Below, one piece after another: positions 16,152-24,717 of a stretch of DNA of 64,000 bases. Within the stretch, counting starts at the first letter, position 1; each line of letters starts with the position of its first letter. Source of the stretch: Pantoea sp. 18069 (lineage in GTDB: Bacteria; Pseudomonadota; Gammaproteobacteria; Burkholderiales; Burkholderiaceae_C); the NCBI RefSeq assembly GCF_902706035.1, contig NZ_CACSJA010000010.1, forward strand, positions 87,295 to 151,294, read 5' to 3'. Made by a program: the position numbers and the translations under genes. The notes below the pieces were generated by a model. That model saw only the letters and a program-made list of their open reading frames with translations. It searched no databases and was not told where the DNA came from.

Positions 16152-16168
16152 ATTTCGAAATGTGGAAT
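16152..16168. promoter_or_regulatory. Second candidate IclR-regulator site before the molybdoenzyme gene
   Basis: ATTTCGAAATGTGGAAT keeps the TTC-N9-GAA pattern and the AATGTGGAA half also seen at 15110-15118. It begins five bases after the perfect palindrome, so the two could bind a pair of dimers. Confidence 0.5.
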
Positions 16169-16214
16169 CGTTATAGGATGCGGCGCGGCACATGCAGTGT
16201 CCGGAGCACAGACG

Positions 16215-18551
16215 ATGACACAACGACGCGAGCTGACTTCTGCCCACTGGGGCGTGTATGAGGTGGACCGGCGCGAGGGCCAGGTCCGGGGGCTTAAGGC
16301 GCTGCCTGAAGACCCCGATCCTTCTCCCATAGGCTTGGCGATGTGGGATGCCTACCGTTCGCCGCTGCGGGTGCGCCGGCCCGCGGTTCGCCTCAGCTGG
16401 CTGTATGACGGCCCGGGGGCGCGGCCCGAGTTGCGCGGACGCGAGCCTTTTGTCGAACTCGAGTGGGAGCATGCGCTGGACCTGGTGGCCGGCGAAATCC
16501 AGCGGGTGCGCGACAGCCATGGCAACCAGGCGATCTTCGGCGGCTCCTACGGCTGGTCCAGCGCCGGGCGCTTTCACCATGCCCAGAGCCAGGTCCATCG
16601 CATGCTCAACGCGGTGGGGGGCTACGTGCGCAGCGTGGACAGCTACAGCCTGGGTGCGGCCCGCGTGCTGATGCCGCATGTCATCGCACCCATGGATGAA
16701 TTGATGGCCATGCACCATGGCTGGGACGTGATGCAGGCGAACACCCGGCTGCTGGTGGCGTTTGGCGGCATACCCGCGAAGAACGCGCAGGTCAGCGCTG
16801 GCGGGGCCGCGGAACACCGCGTGCGGCCTGGCCTTGCGGGCCTGGCCCGCGCCGGCTGCCGCATGGTCAACATCAGCCCGGTCAGCGACAATTTCGATGC
16901 GCCTGCAGGCAGTGTTGAATGGATTCCCATCCGTCCCAATACCGACGCGGCGGCGTTGCTGGCCATGGCCTTCGAAGTGGTGCATGCGCAGCGCCATGCG
17001 GCATCGTTCCTGCAAAGCCACTGCGTGGGCTTTGATGCATGGTGGGCGTATCTGAGCGGCCAAAGCGATGGCGTGGCCAAGAACGCCGAATGGGCCGAAG
17101 GCATTACCAGCATTCCCGCGCCGGTGCTGCGCCAGCTGGCGCTGGACATGGCTGGCACCCGCTCGTTCGTCAATATTGCCTGGTCCCTGCAGCGGGCCGA
17201 CCATGGCGAACAACCCTACTGGGCGGCGCTGTCGCTGGCCGCGGTGCTGGGCCAGATCGGCCTGCCCGGGGGAGGCCTGGGCGTGGCCTATGGGCCGGCC
17301 AATCTCATGGGCAGCCCGCATCCGAAGTTCCCCGGGCCTACGCTTTCGCAAGGCCGCAATGCGGTGTCGGTGTTCATTCCCGTGGCGCGTATCGCGGACA
17401 TGCTGCTGCACCCCGGAGCCCGCTTCGATTACAACGGCGCAAGCCATGTCTATCCCGACATCGACCTGATCTACTGGGCTGGCGGCAACCCTTTTCACCA
17501 CCACCAGGACTTGAACCGGCTGGCGCGCGCGTGGCGCAAGCCGTCGACCATCGTCGTGCACGAGCAGGTCTGGAATGCGCATGCCAAGATGGCCGACATC
17601 GTGCTGCCGGCCACGTCCACGCTGGAGCGCGACGACATCGGCTTTGCCACGCGCGAGCCGCTGATGGTGGCCATGAAGGCCGTGATGCCGCCGCCGGGCC
17701 AGGCGCGGGACGACTATGCGATCTTTGCGGCGCTGGCCCGGCGCCTGGGCGCCGGGCAGGCATTCACCGAAGGCCGCAGCGCGGCGCAATGGCTGCGTCA
17801 TATGTACGAGGAGTCGGCCGAGCGCGCCCGGCCCCTGGGTGTGGAGTTGCCGTCGTTCGATGCCTTCTGGAGCGCCGGCGAGTTCCGGCTGCCTGCGGCG
17901 CAGCGGCCTGTCGTCATGCTCGAAGCCTTCCGCGCAGACCCCGTCGCCCATGCGCTCAGGACGCCCAGCGGTCGCATAGAGATCGCCTGCGCGCAGATCG
18001 CGGGCTTTGCCTATGACGACTGTCCCGGCCATGCGGTGTGGCAGGCGCCGCGCGAGTGGCTGGGCGCGGCCGCCGCAGCCCTTCATCCGCTGCACCTGAT
18101 TTCCGACCAGCCCCACACCAAGCTGCACAGCCAGCTGGATTTTTCCGTCTACAGCCTGGCCAACAAGGTGCAGGGGCGCGAGCCCATCGTGCTGCATCCG
18201 GACGACGCCAAGACACGCGGCATTTCTGCGGGAGACGTGGTGCGGGTCTTCAATGCCCGCGGGGCCTGTCTGGCGGGAGCAGTGGTGAACGAGACGGTGA
18301 TGCCCGGTGTGGTCCGCATGGCTACCGGGGCCTGGTGGGATCCGGTGGCGGTGGGTGAAGCGCTTGCTCTGGACAAGCACGGCAATCCCAATGTGCTGAC
18401 CTGCGACCAAGGCGCTTCGCGCCTGTCCCAGGGCTGCGCCGCGCAGACCTGCCTGGTGCAGCTCGAGCGTTTTACCGGTGAGCTGCCGCCGGTGACGGCG
18501 TTCGACCGGCCGGCGCTGGAGCCGCTGGACAGGAGCAGAATGCCGCTCTGA
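16215..18551 (+). CDS. Cytoplasmic molybdopterin sulfoxide reductase, BisC/TorZ-like
   Basis: A 778-residue DMSO-reductase-family enzyme using bis-MGD molybdenum. The region GGSYGWSSAGRFHHAQSQ and the following VDSYSLGAA match the BisC/TorA/DorA branch, with Ser145 as probable Mo ligand. There is no N-terminal four-cysteine Fe-S motif and no twin-arginine signal, so it should be soluble in the cytoplasm like biotin sulfoxide reductase, reducing an S- or N-oxide. The C-terminal dinucleotide-binding domain contains TKLHSQLDFS. The ATG at 16215 has a GGAG box; the track upstream overlaps the operator region. No dedicated TorD chaperone or cytochrome partner is adjacent. Its control region holds two IclR-type sites. 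Confidence 0.86.
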   Translation: MTQRRELTSAHWGVYEVDRREGQVRGLKALPEDPDPSPIGLAMWDAYRSPLRVRRPAVRLSWLYDGPGARPELRGREPFVELEWEHALDLVAGEIQRVRDSHGNQAIFGGSYGWSSAGRFHHAQSQVHRMLNAVGGYVRSVDSYSLGAARVLMPHVIAPMDELMAMHHGWDVMQANTRLLVAFGGIPAKNAQVSAGGAAEHRVRPGLAGLARAGCRMVNISPVSDNFDAPAGSVEWIPIRPNTDAAALLAMAFEVVHAQRHAASFLQSHCVGFDAWWAYLSGQSDGVAKNAEWAEGITSIPAPVLRQLALDMAGTRSFVNIAWSLQRADHGEQPYWAALSLAAVLGQIGLPGGGLGVAYGPANLMGSPHPKFPGPTLSQGRNAVSVFIPVARIADMLLHPGARFDYNGASHVYPDIDLIYWAGGNPFHHHQDLNRLARAWRKPSTIVVHEQVWNAHAKMADIVLPATSTLERDDIGFATREPLMVAMKAVMPPPGQARDDYAIFAALARRLGAGQAFTEGRSAAQWLRHMYEESAERARPLGVELPSFDAFWSAGEFRLPAAQRPVVMLEAFRADPVAHALRTPSGRIEIACAQIAGFAYDDCPGHAVWQAPREWLGAAAAALHPLHLISDQPHTKLHSQLDFSVYSLANKVQGREPIVLHPDDAKTRGISAGDVVRVFNARGACLAGAVVNETVMPGVVRMATGAWWDPVAVGEALALDKHGNPNVLTCDQGASRLSQGCAAQTCLVQLERFTGELPPVTAFDRPALEPLDRSRMPL

Positions 18552-18719
18552 CCAGGCTGTCCGCCCGCTGCAGGGCGCGGCCTTGCGCGCCTGCGCAGGG
18601 GCCAATCCATGGCCAAAGCGCTCGCAGATGCAAAAATATGCGGTTTTTTCCCGGCCGCCCTGCGCGGCGCTGGTAGAATTTTGGAATCGACTGGCAAGCC
18701 GCCAGCAACGACAGATTTC

Positions 18720-18794
18720 GGGTGATTAGCTCAGCGGTAGAGCACTGCCTTCACACGGCAGGGGTCGCAGGTTCAAACCCTGCATCACCCACCA
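18720..18794 (+). tRNA. tRNA-Val(CAC), copy 3
   Basis: A 75-nt cloverleaf with encoded CCA, acceptor stem GGGTGAT paired with ATCACCC and the same anticodon arm (loop TTCACAC). The T arm differs from copies 1 and 2 (GCAGG-TTCAAAC-CCTGC). A TAGAAT box at 18674-18679 may be its -10 element. Confidence 0.96.
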
Positions 18795-18798
18795 ATTG

Positions 18799-18833
18799 AA
18801 ACCCTGTAAGTCATTGACTTACAGGGTTTTTTT
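18799..18833 (+). terminator. Intrinsic terminator of tRNA-Val copy 3
   Basis: AAACCCTGTAAGTC and GACTTACAGGGTTT form a 14-bp stem with a 3-nt loop, followed by a run of T residues. Confidence 0.92.
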
Positions 18834-18905
18834 ATGATGCCAAGGTGCGGCACGCGGGGCCCTTGAGTGGCCCCGCAGGCAGGTTCGCAGTGCCGCCTGG
18901 CGCGC

Positions 18906-19433
18906 TCAGGCCTTCTCAAGCGCGCCGTTGACGACCCCGGAAAGCCCCTGCGGATTCGCTTCTTGCACTGCCGCCGACAGCAGTTCGTCGGGCGCAGGAA
19001 ACGATTGGTCTCGGTCGCACCCACGGAAGTGAATAGGGTGTTCAACGTCGAGGGGAAGGGCCCGCCGTGCACCATGGCATGGCACACTTCCACGCCGGTT
19101 GGGAAGCCGTTGGCCAGGATGTGACCCGCCTTGCGTTCGAGTACCGGGATCAGGCGCCGTGCGTCGGCGTAGTCCGTCGGGTTGATCTGCGCCATCAGCG
19201 CCTCGCCCAGCTTGCGCCCGGCGCCGATCAGCAAGGAAAACACACTTTCGGCAAGGCCGAGGTCCTGGACCGCCTGCTGGATCGCACGACCAACGAGTTC
19301 GGAAGTGCCCAGGTGCGCGCTGTGGGCCTTGGCGATCACAGGTACACCCGCGTGCCGACGTGGTATCGCACCCCGTCACCGACAACGCCAGCGGGAAATT
19401 GTGCCGGCGGCAGAACGATATCGCGCTGCACAT
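18906..19433 (-). pseudogene. Decayed aldehyde dehydrogenase (2,5-dioxovalerate dehydrogenase type)
   Basis: Three blocks of one aldehyde dehydrogenase can be read in two minus-strand frames: [16 protein letters not shown], then after a frameshift near 19340 [20 protein letters not shown] and [14 protein letters not shown], then after an in-frame deletion [40 protein letters not shown] and ERFLRP-like RFLRP, and finally, after another shift, the C-terminal [16 protein letters not shown]. The deletion removes about half the protein, including the catalytic Cys and Glu. The blocks match the alpha-ketoglutaric semialdehyde dehydrogenase subfamily that ends sugar-acid and hydroxyproline pathways. 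It is clearly dead. Confidence 0.82.
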
Positions 19434-19856
19434 GTACCGGGCAGCGCCGTAATGTCCACCTCGTTTTTCTTGCGCTCTTTTTCAAGGCCCACCACATCCA
19501 TTGCCGTCACTCTAAAAAATATACGTTTTGACAAAAATTTGTAATTTTTTCTGGTGGATGTTTGAAAAAAATGACGAAAACAAATACCCAAAAAACTAAA
19601 ATAGGGCGATAGCGGGCAAGGGAGCAGTGCTGGCGCGCAAGAGGAGCATGTCCCGTTGCCCGGCGGCCCGGGCCGCGCATCCATCCTGGCTCCATGTTTT
19701 TTCCGGTGGCGCAGCGCCTCAGTGCTGCTGGCTGGTGCAAAGGGGCTTTCACGACACAATGGAAAATCACGCCCCGGTACGATTCCATGGAAAAGCGCTT
19801 TCATAAGAAGCTGTCTCTTTCCCGGCATGTTTTCATGTGGTTTTATCGAGAATATT
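19434..19856. other. AT-rich spacer upstream of the tandem TetR gene
   Basis: No gene was recognised in these 423 bp. About 19510-19615 is strikingly AT-rich with A and T runs (for example TAAAAAATATACG and TTTGAAAAAAATGACG), unlike the surrounding GC-rich DNA, and probably holds the TetR promoter. The contrast, next to a dead gene and a tRNA, is compatible with acquired DNA. Confidence 0.5.
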
Positions 19857-21095
19857 ATGAATATTGAATCAGGCGGCACCGCGGAGCGCAATACCGGACG
19901 CTATATGAAAAAGCGTGAGGCGATCATCAATGTTGCGTCCAAGCTTTTTGATGAAAATGGGATAAAAGGTGCAATGCTGTCTGAGGTGGCAAAGCAGGTT
20001 GGCTTGAGCACGAATAGCATCACTTATTATTTCAAAAAAAAGGAAGATCTCGTATTTGAATGTCTGATGCATACGGTCAAGACATTCGACATGATTACCG
20101 AAATGGCGGAAAGTGAAAAAACGCCGGTTGAAAGAGTTAAGCGCTTCATTCAAGAATTTATCAAGAAGCTGTCCGACTGCGCGAAAGGAAATTACCCCGC
20201 GATCATGACATTTCGCGATGCTGCAGAATTGGACAGCTCTTATACAAAGATTATTTTTGACGGTTATAAAAACATGTTCCGTAGGGTGCGGGGACTGCTT
20301 GCCGAGGGAGAGATAAATTCCGAAAACCGGATGATATTGACCCTGAGGACGCACTTGTTTCTTGCGCAGATCCAATGGTCACGTATATGGATGGGAAGCT
20401 ACAGCCTGGAAAATTACGAAAGAATCCAGTTCTATATCACAGACGTGATGCTCAATGGTCTCGCGGTCCATGATGCGCCGTGGCAGAACAATGCCATTGA
20501 TCGTAAGCTGTCGGAGTTCAAGATACCCGAATCACCCAATCATGGATTTCTGGTGGCCGCTATCCATCTGATCAATGAAGCGGGCTATAACGGCGCGTCC
20601 ATCGACCGGATATCGGCGCGATTGAGTGTCACCAAGGGGTCTTTTTACCACCATATTCCAAGCAAGGAAGATCTTTTCGCCGAGTGCATGGAGCGCACGC
20701 ATGCCGTGCTGGAAGGATTTCAGGAAACCGTGCACCAGCACCAGGGCAATGGCCTAGAGAAACTTGGCGGGATTTCCCGCGCATTGCTCAGATACCATTT
20801 CTCCGAGCAGGGTCCATTACTGCGGGTCTCGGCTTGGAGCGAAATATCCGACTACAGCAACTTCCATGAAAAGATCAAGCCGTTGCGCAAGCTGCTCCAG
20901 AATCTCACCGATTTCCTGGCCGTGGGAATGATGGATGGGTCGGTCCGGGTGACCCATCAATCCGTGGCGTCGATGATGATCGTCGGAATGATCAACGGAT
21001 CGTTGACACTGGATAAATGGGTGCCTGGTTCAGAGAATGTCAACGTGGACAGTCTTTATATCCGGCCGCTTTATTATGGATTGTTGAGCGGTTGA
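19857..21095 (+). CDS. Tandem TetR-family regulator with two DNA-binding domains
   Basis: A 412-residue protein, twice the usual TetR length, containing two complete TetR-type units. Unit 1 has an N-terminal HTH at about residues 38-60 (LSEVAKQVGLSTNSITYYFK, then KKEDLVFECL). Unit 2 begins near residue 229 with a second HTH at about 247-268 (IDRISARLSVTKGSFYHHI, then PSKEDLFAECM). Each HTH is followed by a helical ligand domain. The ATG at 19857 was chosen; the long frame upstream lacks coding character. The N-terminal half is visibly more AT-rich than neighbouring genes. It converges on the porin gene, and its target is unknown; candidates are the porin and the long beta-oxidation operon beyond it. 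Confidence 0.85.
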   Translation: MNIESGGTAERNTGRYMKKREAIINVASKLFDENGIKGAMLSEVAKQVGLSTNSITYYFKKKEDLVFECLMHTVKTFDMITEMAESEKTPVERVKRFIQEFIKKLSDCAKGNYPAIMTFRDAAELDSSYTKIIFDGYKNMFRRVRGLLAEGEINSENRMILTLRTHLFLAQIQWSRIWMGSYSLENYERIQFYITDVMLNGLAVHDAPWQNNAIDRKLSEFKIPESPNHGFLVAAIHLINEAGYNGASIDRISARLSVTKGSFYHHIPSKEDLFAECMERTHAVLEGFQETVHQHQGNGLEKLGGISRALLRYHFSEQGPLLRVSAWSEISDYSNFHEKIKPLRKLLQNLTDFLAVGMMDGSVRVTHQSVASMMIVGMINGSLTLDKWVPGSENVNVDSLYIRPLYYGLLSG

Positions 21096-21104
21096 ATATT
21101 CGCG

Positions 21105-21134
21105 CAACATGGCCAGATGAATCTGCCCATGTTG
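21105..21134. terminator. Hairpin between the convergent regulator and porin genes
   Basis: CAACATGG and CCATGTTG form an 8-bp stem, with an inner CAGA/TCTG stem, in the 47-bp gap between two convergent genes. No T-run follows on either side, so it is a weak bidirectional terminator candidate. Confidence 0.45.
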
Positions 21135-21142
21135 ACCCATGA

Positions 21143-22186
21143 TCAGAACCGGTGGGTCATCCCCAGGGTGATCGCGGTGGTTCCGGCGGTCACGGCCGTG
21201 GTTCCCGCATAGCCATTGCTGATACGGTGCGGCCGTGCAGGATTGCGGTTGTGGATTCTTGCGAAACCCAGCGTCACTTTCGATCGTTTCGACAGGAAAT
21301 GCTCATACATCGCACCGATCTGGTAAGCGTCATTTCCGGGCAGCAACTGGTTGTCCTTGCGGATGTAGGATGCCGACAGCGTTCCGCTGCTCAAGGGGTA
21401 GGAGATGCCGAGCAATATATCGGTGTTGTCCTTGGTTTTTGCCTGGGTGATCACGTTGCGCGCCGAGTTGTCGGAGTAGGCGAAGAAAAGTCTGGCCTGG
21501 GCCCACTTGTAGTTGGCCGCAAAAATCGTGCTTTTGGCATCGACATCGAGCGTGGCATTGGTGTACAGATTGCTTTGATGGTGGGATATTTCAACGCTCA
21601 GCCCAGCTTGCCCATAGCCGAGGCTGAAACCCGTCGCGCTGTTCCGTGACGCACCTCCCGTTGGCGATTCGCCAAAATAGTGGGCCAATGCCCCATAGAA
21701 CCCTTTGCGTGCATAGGTCCAGGGGTTGAAGCCCGGGCTGTTATAGATGATGCCGTTGTTCAGGCGCACGCCATGGGTTTCCATCAGATTGGTCGCGGTG
21801 AATACGCCGTAGGTTGCGGTCGGGTCGCCGACCAGCGCCAGGGTGGCGAAGGAGGGCGTATAGAGTCGGCCCATGCGCACCGTGCCCCATGTGCCCTGCA
21901 GGCCGAGGAACGCTTGCTTGTCGAAGAAAGTGCTGCTGGCGGTCGTACCGGTGTCGGCATTGAAGCCATTTTCGAGCTTGACCAGGGCGGAAAGCCCGCC
22001 GCCCATGTCCTCCTTGCCGCTGATCATGAAAGACGAGGTGCCGGCCAAAGCCGTGCGCAGCGCGGATCCTCCCGAGTTGAACCCCAGGCCGCCATATACC
22101 GAGCCGGACAATGTGAGGTAGGACTGCGCATGGACTGCTCCTGTGCTCACTGCTAAAACCATTGAACTCACTACGAACTTTTTCAT
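21143..22186 (-). CDS. Gram-negative outer-membrane porin (Omp32/OmpC-like)
   Basis: A 347-residue porin. The signal peptide MKKFVVSSMVLAVSTGAVHA is followed by QSYLTLSGSVYGGLGF, the usual first beta-strand of betaproteobacterial trimeric porins. The GKEDMGGGLSALVKLENGF and RMGRLYTPSF segments are typical, and the protein ends in phenylalanine (MTHRF), needed for beta-barrel insertion. Such proteins pass small, often anionic solutes. It stands alone after the terminator of the beta-oxidation operon and converges on the tandem TetR gene. Specificity cannot be told, but a role in admitting the substrates of the adjacent acid-degradation genes is plausible. Confidence 0.93.
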   Translation of the reverse strand: MKKFVVSSMVLAVSTGAVHAQSYLTLSGSVYGGLGFNSGGSALRTALAGTSSFMISGKEDMGGGLSALVKLENGFNADTGTTASSTFFDKQAFLGLQGTWGTVRMGRLYTPSFATLALVGDPTATYGVFTATNLMETHGVRLNNGIIYNSPGFNPWTYARKGFYGALAHYFGESPTGGASRNSATGFSLGYGQAGLSVEISHHQSNLYTNATLDVDAKSTIFAANYKWAQARLFFAYSDNSARNVITQAKTKDNTDILLGISYPLSSGTLSASYIRKDNQLLPGNDAYQIGAMYEHFLSKRSKVTLGFARIHNRNPARPHRISNGYAGTTAVTAGTTAITLGMTHRF

Positions 22187-22218
22187 TTCAGAACCCCTGG
22201 AAAAGGAATAGACCGAAT

Positions 22219-22272
22219 AAAAAAATCCAGTCCAGGCTGCAAGACCTGGCTTGCAACCGAAACGGACTGGAT
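22219..22272 (-). terminator. Strong intrinsic terminator ending the beta-oxidation operon
   Basis: On the minus strand ATCCAGTCC pairs with GGACTGGAT around an inner TGCAAG/CTTGCA hairpin and is followed by a run of seven T residues. It starts 20 bp after the stop of the last acyl-CoA dehydrogenase and separates the operon from the porin gene. Confidence 0.88.
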
Positions 22273-22292
22273 CTAGTGACGAGGCGCAGGAA

Positions 22293-23426
22293 TCAGGCAG
22301 CCATGAAATCGGGCTGACGGATGAATCGACTCCGGTGGAAGTCAGTGTTTCCCAACGTCATTTCAATGGCGGTGAGCCGCTTGAAATAGTGTGAAATGGG
22401 CATTTCGTTGGTCATGCCCATGCCTCCGTGCATTTGTATGGCCTGTTGGCCCACGAATTGCAATGCCTTGCCCACGCGCACCTTGGCCGCGGACACCAGT
22501 TTTCTGCGCCCCTCGGCAGGCGCGGTGTTGACTTTGACCGCTGCCAGCACGGTGATCGACTTGGCTTGCTCGGCGTGGATGAACATGTCCGCCATGCGAT
22601 GCTGCAGCACCTGGAAGGTGCCGATGGGCACGCCGAACTGCTTGCGCGTCTTGAGATATTCGAGCGTCTGCGCATTCGCGGCTTCCATTGCGCCCACGGC
22701 CTCGGCGCAGAGCATGGTCACGCCGAAATCGGCGGCCGCGTCCAGGATCTCCCAGCCCTTGCCCTCCTCGCCGATCATCGAAGACGCCGGTACGCGCAGA
22801 TTGTTGAATTCGATGTTTGCCGCACGTTGCCCGTCGAAGGTGCGGTAGTCGACAGCCTTGCTGCCTTCAAGGTTGGCCGGCACGTAGAACAGCGTGATGC
22901 CTTCCTCGTCACGCGCAGCGCCGCTGGTGCGTGTCGAGACCACCCAGCCGCTGGCCTGTGCGCCGTGGATTACGGCGCATTTGGCGCCATTGATCACATA
23001 GGCGTCACCGTCCTTCCTTGCCGGCGTGGTGATGTTGAAGAGTTCGTGGCCTGCTTCCTTCTCATTGAGCGCGCAGGCCAGCGTGACGCTGCCTGTTGCG
23101 ACCTCTTGCAGCACGGCGCTCTGACCGCCTCGGCGCAGGAAGTCGCAGGCCAGAATCGTCGCGAAGTAGGGCTCGATGACCAGGCCGCGGCCGAGCTCCT
23201 TCATGACGATCATCAGGTCTTCGGAGTTACCGCCCAGGCCGCCGGCGTCTTCGGGAATGGCCAGCGCAATCGCGCCGAGATCACCGAGCGCGTTGAAGCC
23301 CTGGCTCGATACGCCGGCATCGGAATAGATGATCTTCCTGCGCTCTTCAAAGGAGTAATCGCGTTCGATCCAGCGCTGCAGGGATTCGGAGAATTGCTGC
23401 TGTTCTTCGGAAAGACGAAAGTCCAT
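22293..23426 (-). CDS. Acyl-CoA dehydrogenase family protein
   Basis: A 377-residue flavoprotein of the acyl-CoA dehydrogenase superfamily, introducing an alpha-beta double bond into an acyl-CoA. Visible are the N-terminal helical FSESLQRWIERDY region, the ALNEKEAGHELFN segment, the flavin-binding RKQFGVPIGTFQVLQHRMADM motif and the C-terminal QMHGGMGMTNEMPISHYFKR. It is only 10 bp after a second acyl-CoA dehydrogenase; such pairs often form a heteromeric enzyme, for example in steroid side-chain degradation, but whether these do is inference. Last gene of the operon. Confidence 0.88.
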   Translation of the reverse strand: MDFRLSEEQQQFSESLQRWIERDYSFEERRKIIYSDAGVSSQGFNALGDLGAIALAIPEDAGGLGGNSEDLMIVMKELGRGLVIEPYFATILACDFLRRGGQSAVLQEVATGSVTLACALNEKEAGHELFNITTPARKDGDAYVINGAKCAVIHGAQASGWVVSTRTSGAARDEEGITLFYVPANLEGSKAVDYRTFDGQRAANIEFNNLRVPASSMIGEEGKGWEILDAAADFGVTMLCAEAVGAMEAANAQTLEYLKTRKQFGVPIGTFQVLQHRMADMFIHAEQAKSITVLAAVKVNTAPAEGRRKLVSAAKVRVGKALQFVGQQAIQMHGGMGMTNEMPISHYFKRLTAIEMTLGNTDFHRSRFIRQPDFMAA

Positions 23427-23436
23427 GGTGTTCTCC

Positions 23437-24630
23437 TTACAGTCCCAGAATCATTTTGGAAATCACGTTGCGCTGCACTTCGTTGGAGCCACCGAAGATG
23501 GTGATCTTGCGCAGGTTGAAGTAATGCGCAGCGAGCGCCGCGATCGCGTCCTCGCCCGAGTCGGGCGCGGGTTTGCGGTTATGCAGATAGTCGGGATCGA
23601 ACGCCAGGCCCGAGGGGCCGCTGGCTTCGAGCAGCATTTCGCTGATGGCCTGTGAAATCTCGGTGCCCTTGACCTTGAGCAGCGAAGCTTCGGGGCCGAT
23701 CTTGCTGCTGGCCCCTTCGGCGACCAGCGACAAGGCCGTCATTTCCAGTGCCATCAACTCGATTTCGATATCCGCCACGCGCGCGGCGAACTGCGGGTCC
23801 TGCAGCAGCGGTGCGTCGTTGAGTTGCCTGGCCAGGGCCAGGCGCTTGAGCACCTTGAGTTCGCGCTTGGAATTGCCGATCGCGGCAATGCCCGTGCGTT
23901 CATGGCCGAGCAGGTATTTGGCGTAGGTCCAGCCCTTGTTTTCCTCGCCGACCAGATTGGCCACGGGCACCTTGACGTTGTCGAAGAAGACTTCGTTGAC
24001 CTCATGGGTCTCGTCCATGGTGATGATAGGGCGCACGGTGATGCCGGGCGTCTTCATGTCGATCAGCAAAAAGGAAATGCCGGTCTGCTTGGTGCCTTCG
24101 GTGCTGGTGCGCACCAGGCAGAAGATCCAGTCGGCATGCTGGCCCAGCGTGGTCCAGGTCTTTTGCCCGTTGACGATGTAGTGATCGCCTTCGCGCACCG
24201 CCCGGGTGTTGAGCGAGGCGAGGTCGGAGCCCGCGCCCGGCTCCGAGTAGCCCTGGCACCACCAGTCCTCGGCGTGGTAGATGCGCGGCAGGTAGTGCTG
24301 CTTTTGTTCCTCGCTCGCAAAACCCAGCAGCACCGGCGCGAGCAGGTTCAGGCCGAACGACAGCGTGGGCGGCGCATAGGCCTTGGCGTATTCCTCGGCC
24401 CAGATGTGGCGCTGCATCGCGCTCCAGCCCGTGCCGCCGTATTTGACCGGCCAGCCCGGCGCGATCCAGCCTTTTTCGGCGAGGATCTTGTGCCAGCGCA
24501 CGGCGTCTTCGCGCTTGAGATGGCGGCGACGCCTGACTTTCTCGCTGAGTTCGGGCGGCAAATGGTCTTTGAAGAACTGCCGGACTTCATCGCGAAAACG
24601 CAGATCTTCTTCCTTATATTCGAGGTCCAT
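23437..24630 (-). CDS. Acyl-CoA dehydrogenase family protein
   Basis: A 397-residue acyl-CoA dehydrogenase. It begins MDLEYKEEDLRFRDEVRQFF and shows GYSEPGAGSDLASLNTRA (FAD and substrate loop), NGQKTWTTLGQHADW and the C-terminal GGSNEVQRNVISKMILGL flavin-contact motif. It is separated from the FadJ-like gene by 87 bp and from the second dehydrogenase by 10 bp. Together with the ligase, thiolase and FadJ-like protein it completes one beta-oxidation cycle encoded in a single operon. Confidence 0.92.
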   Translation of the reverse strand: MDLEYKEEDLRFRDEVRQFFKDHLPPELSEKVRRRRHLKREDAVRWHKILAEKGWIAPGWPVKYGGTGWSAMQRHIWAEEYAKAYAPPTLSFGLNLLAPVLLGFASEEQKQHYLPRIYHAEDWWCQGYSEPGAGSDLASLNTRAVREGDHYIVNGQKTWTTLGQHADWIFCLVRTSTEGTKQTGISFLLIDMKTPGITVRPIITMDETHEVNEVFFDNVKVPVANLVGEENKGWTYAKYLLGHERTGIAAIGNSKRELKVLKRLALARQLNDAPLLQDPQFAARVADIEIELMALEMTALSLVAEGASSKIGPEASLLKVKGTEISQAISEMLLEASGPSGLAFDPDYLHNRKPAPDSGEDAIAALAAHYFNLRKITIFGGSNEVQRNVISKMILGL

Positions 24631-24717
24631 AACGTGCTCCTGGTTGAAAAAGGGCGAGTCTTCCCCCGGGGCATGGCCTGGAGGCCATGCCCTGCTGCAG
24701 GGGGCGATGAAAGGGGA

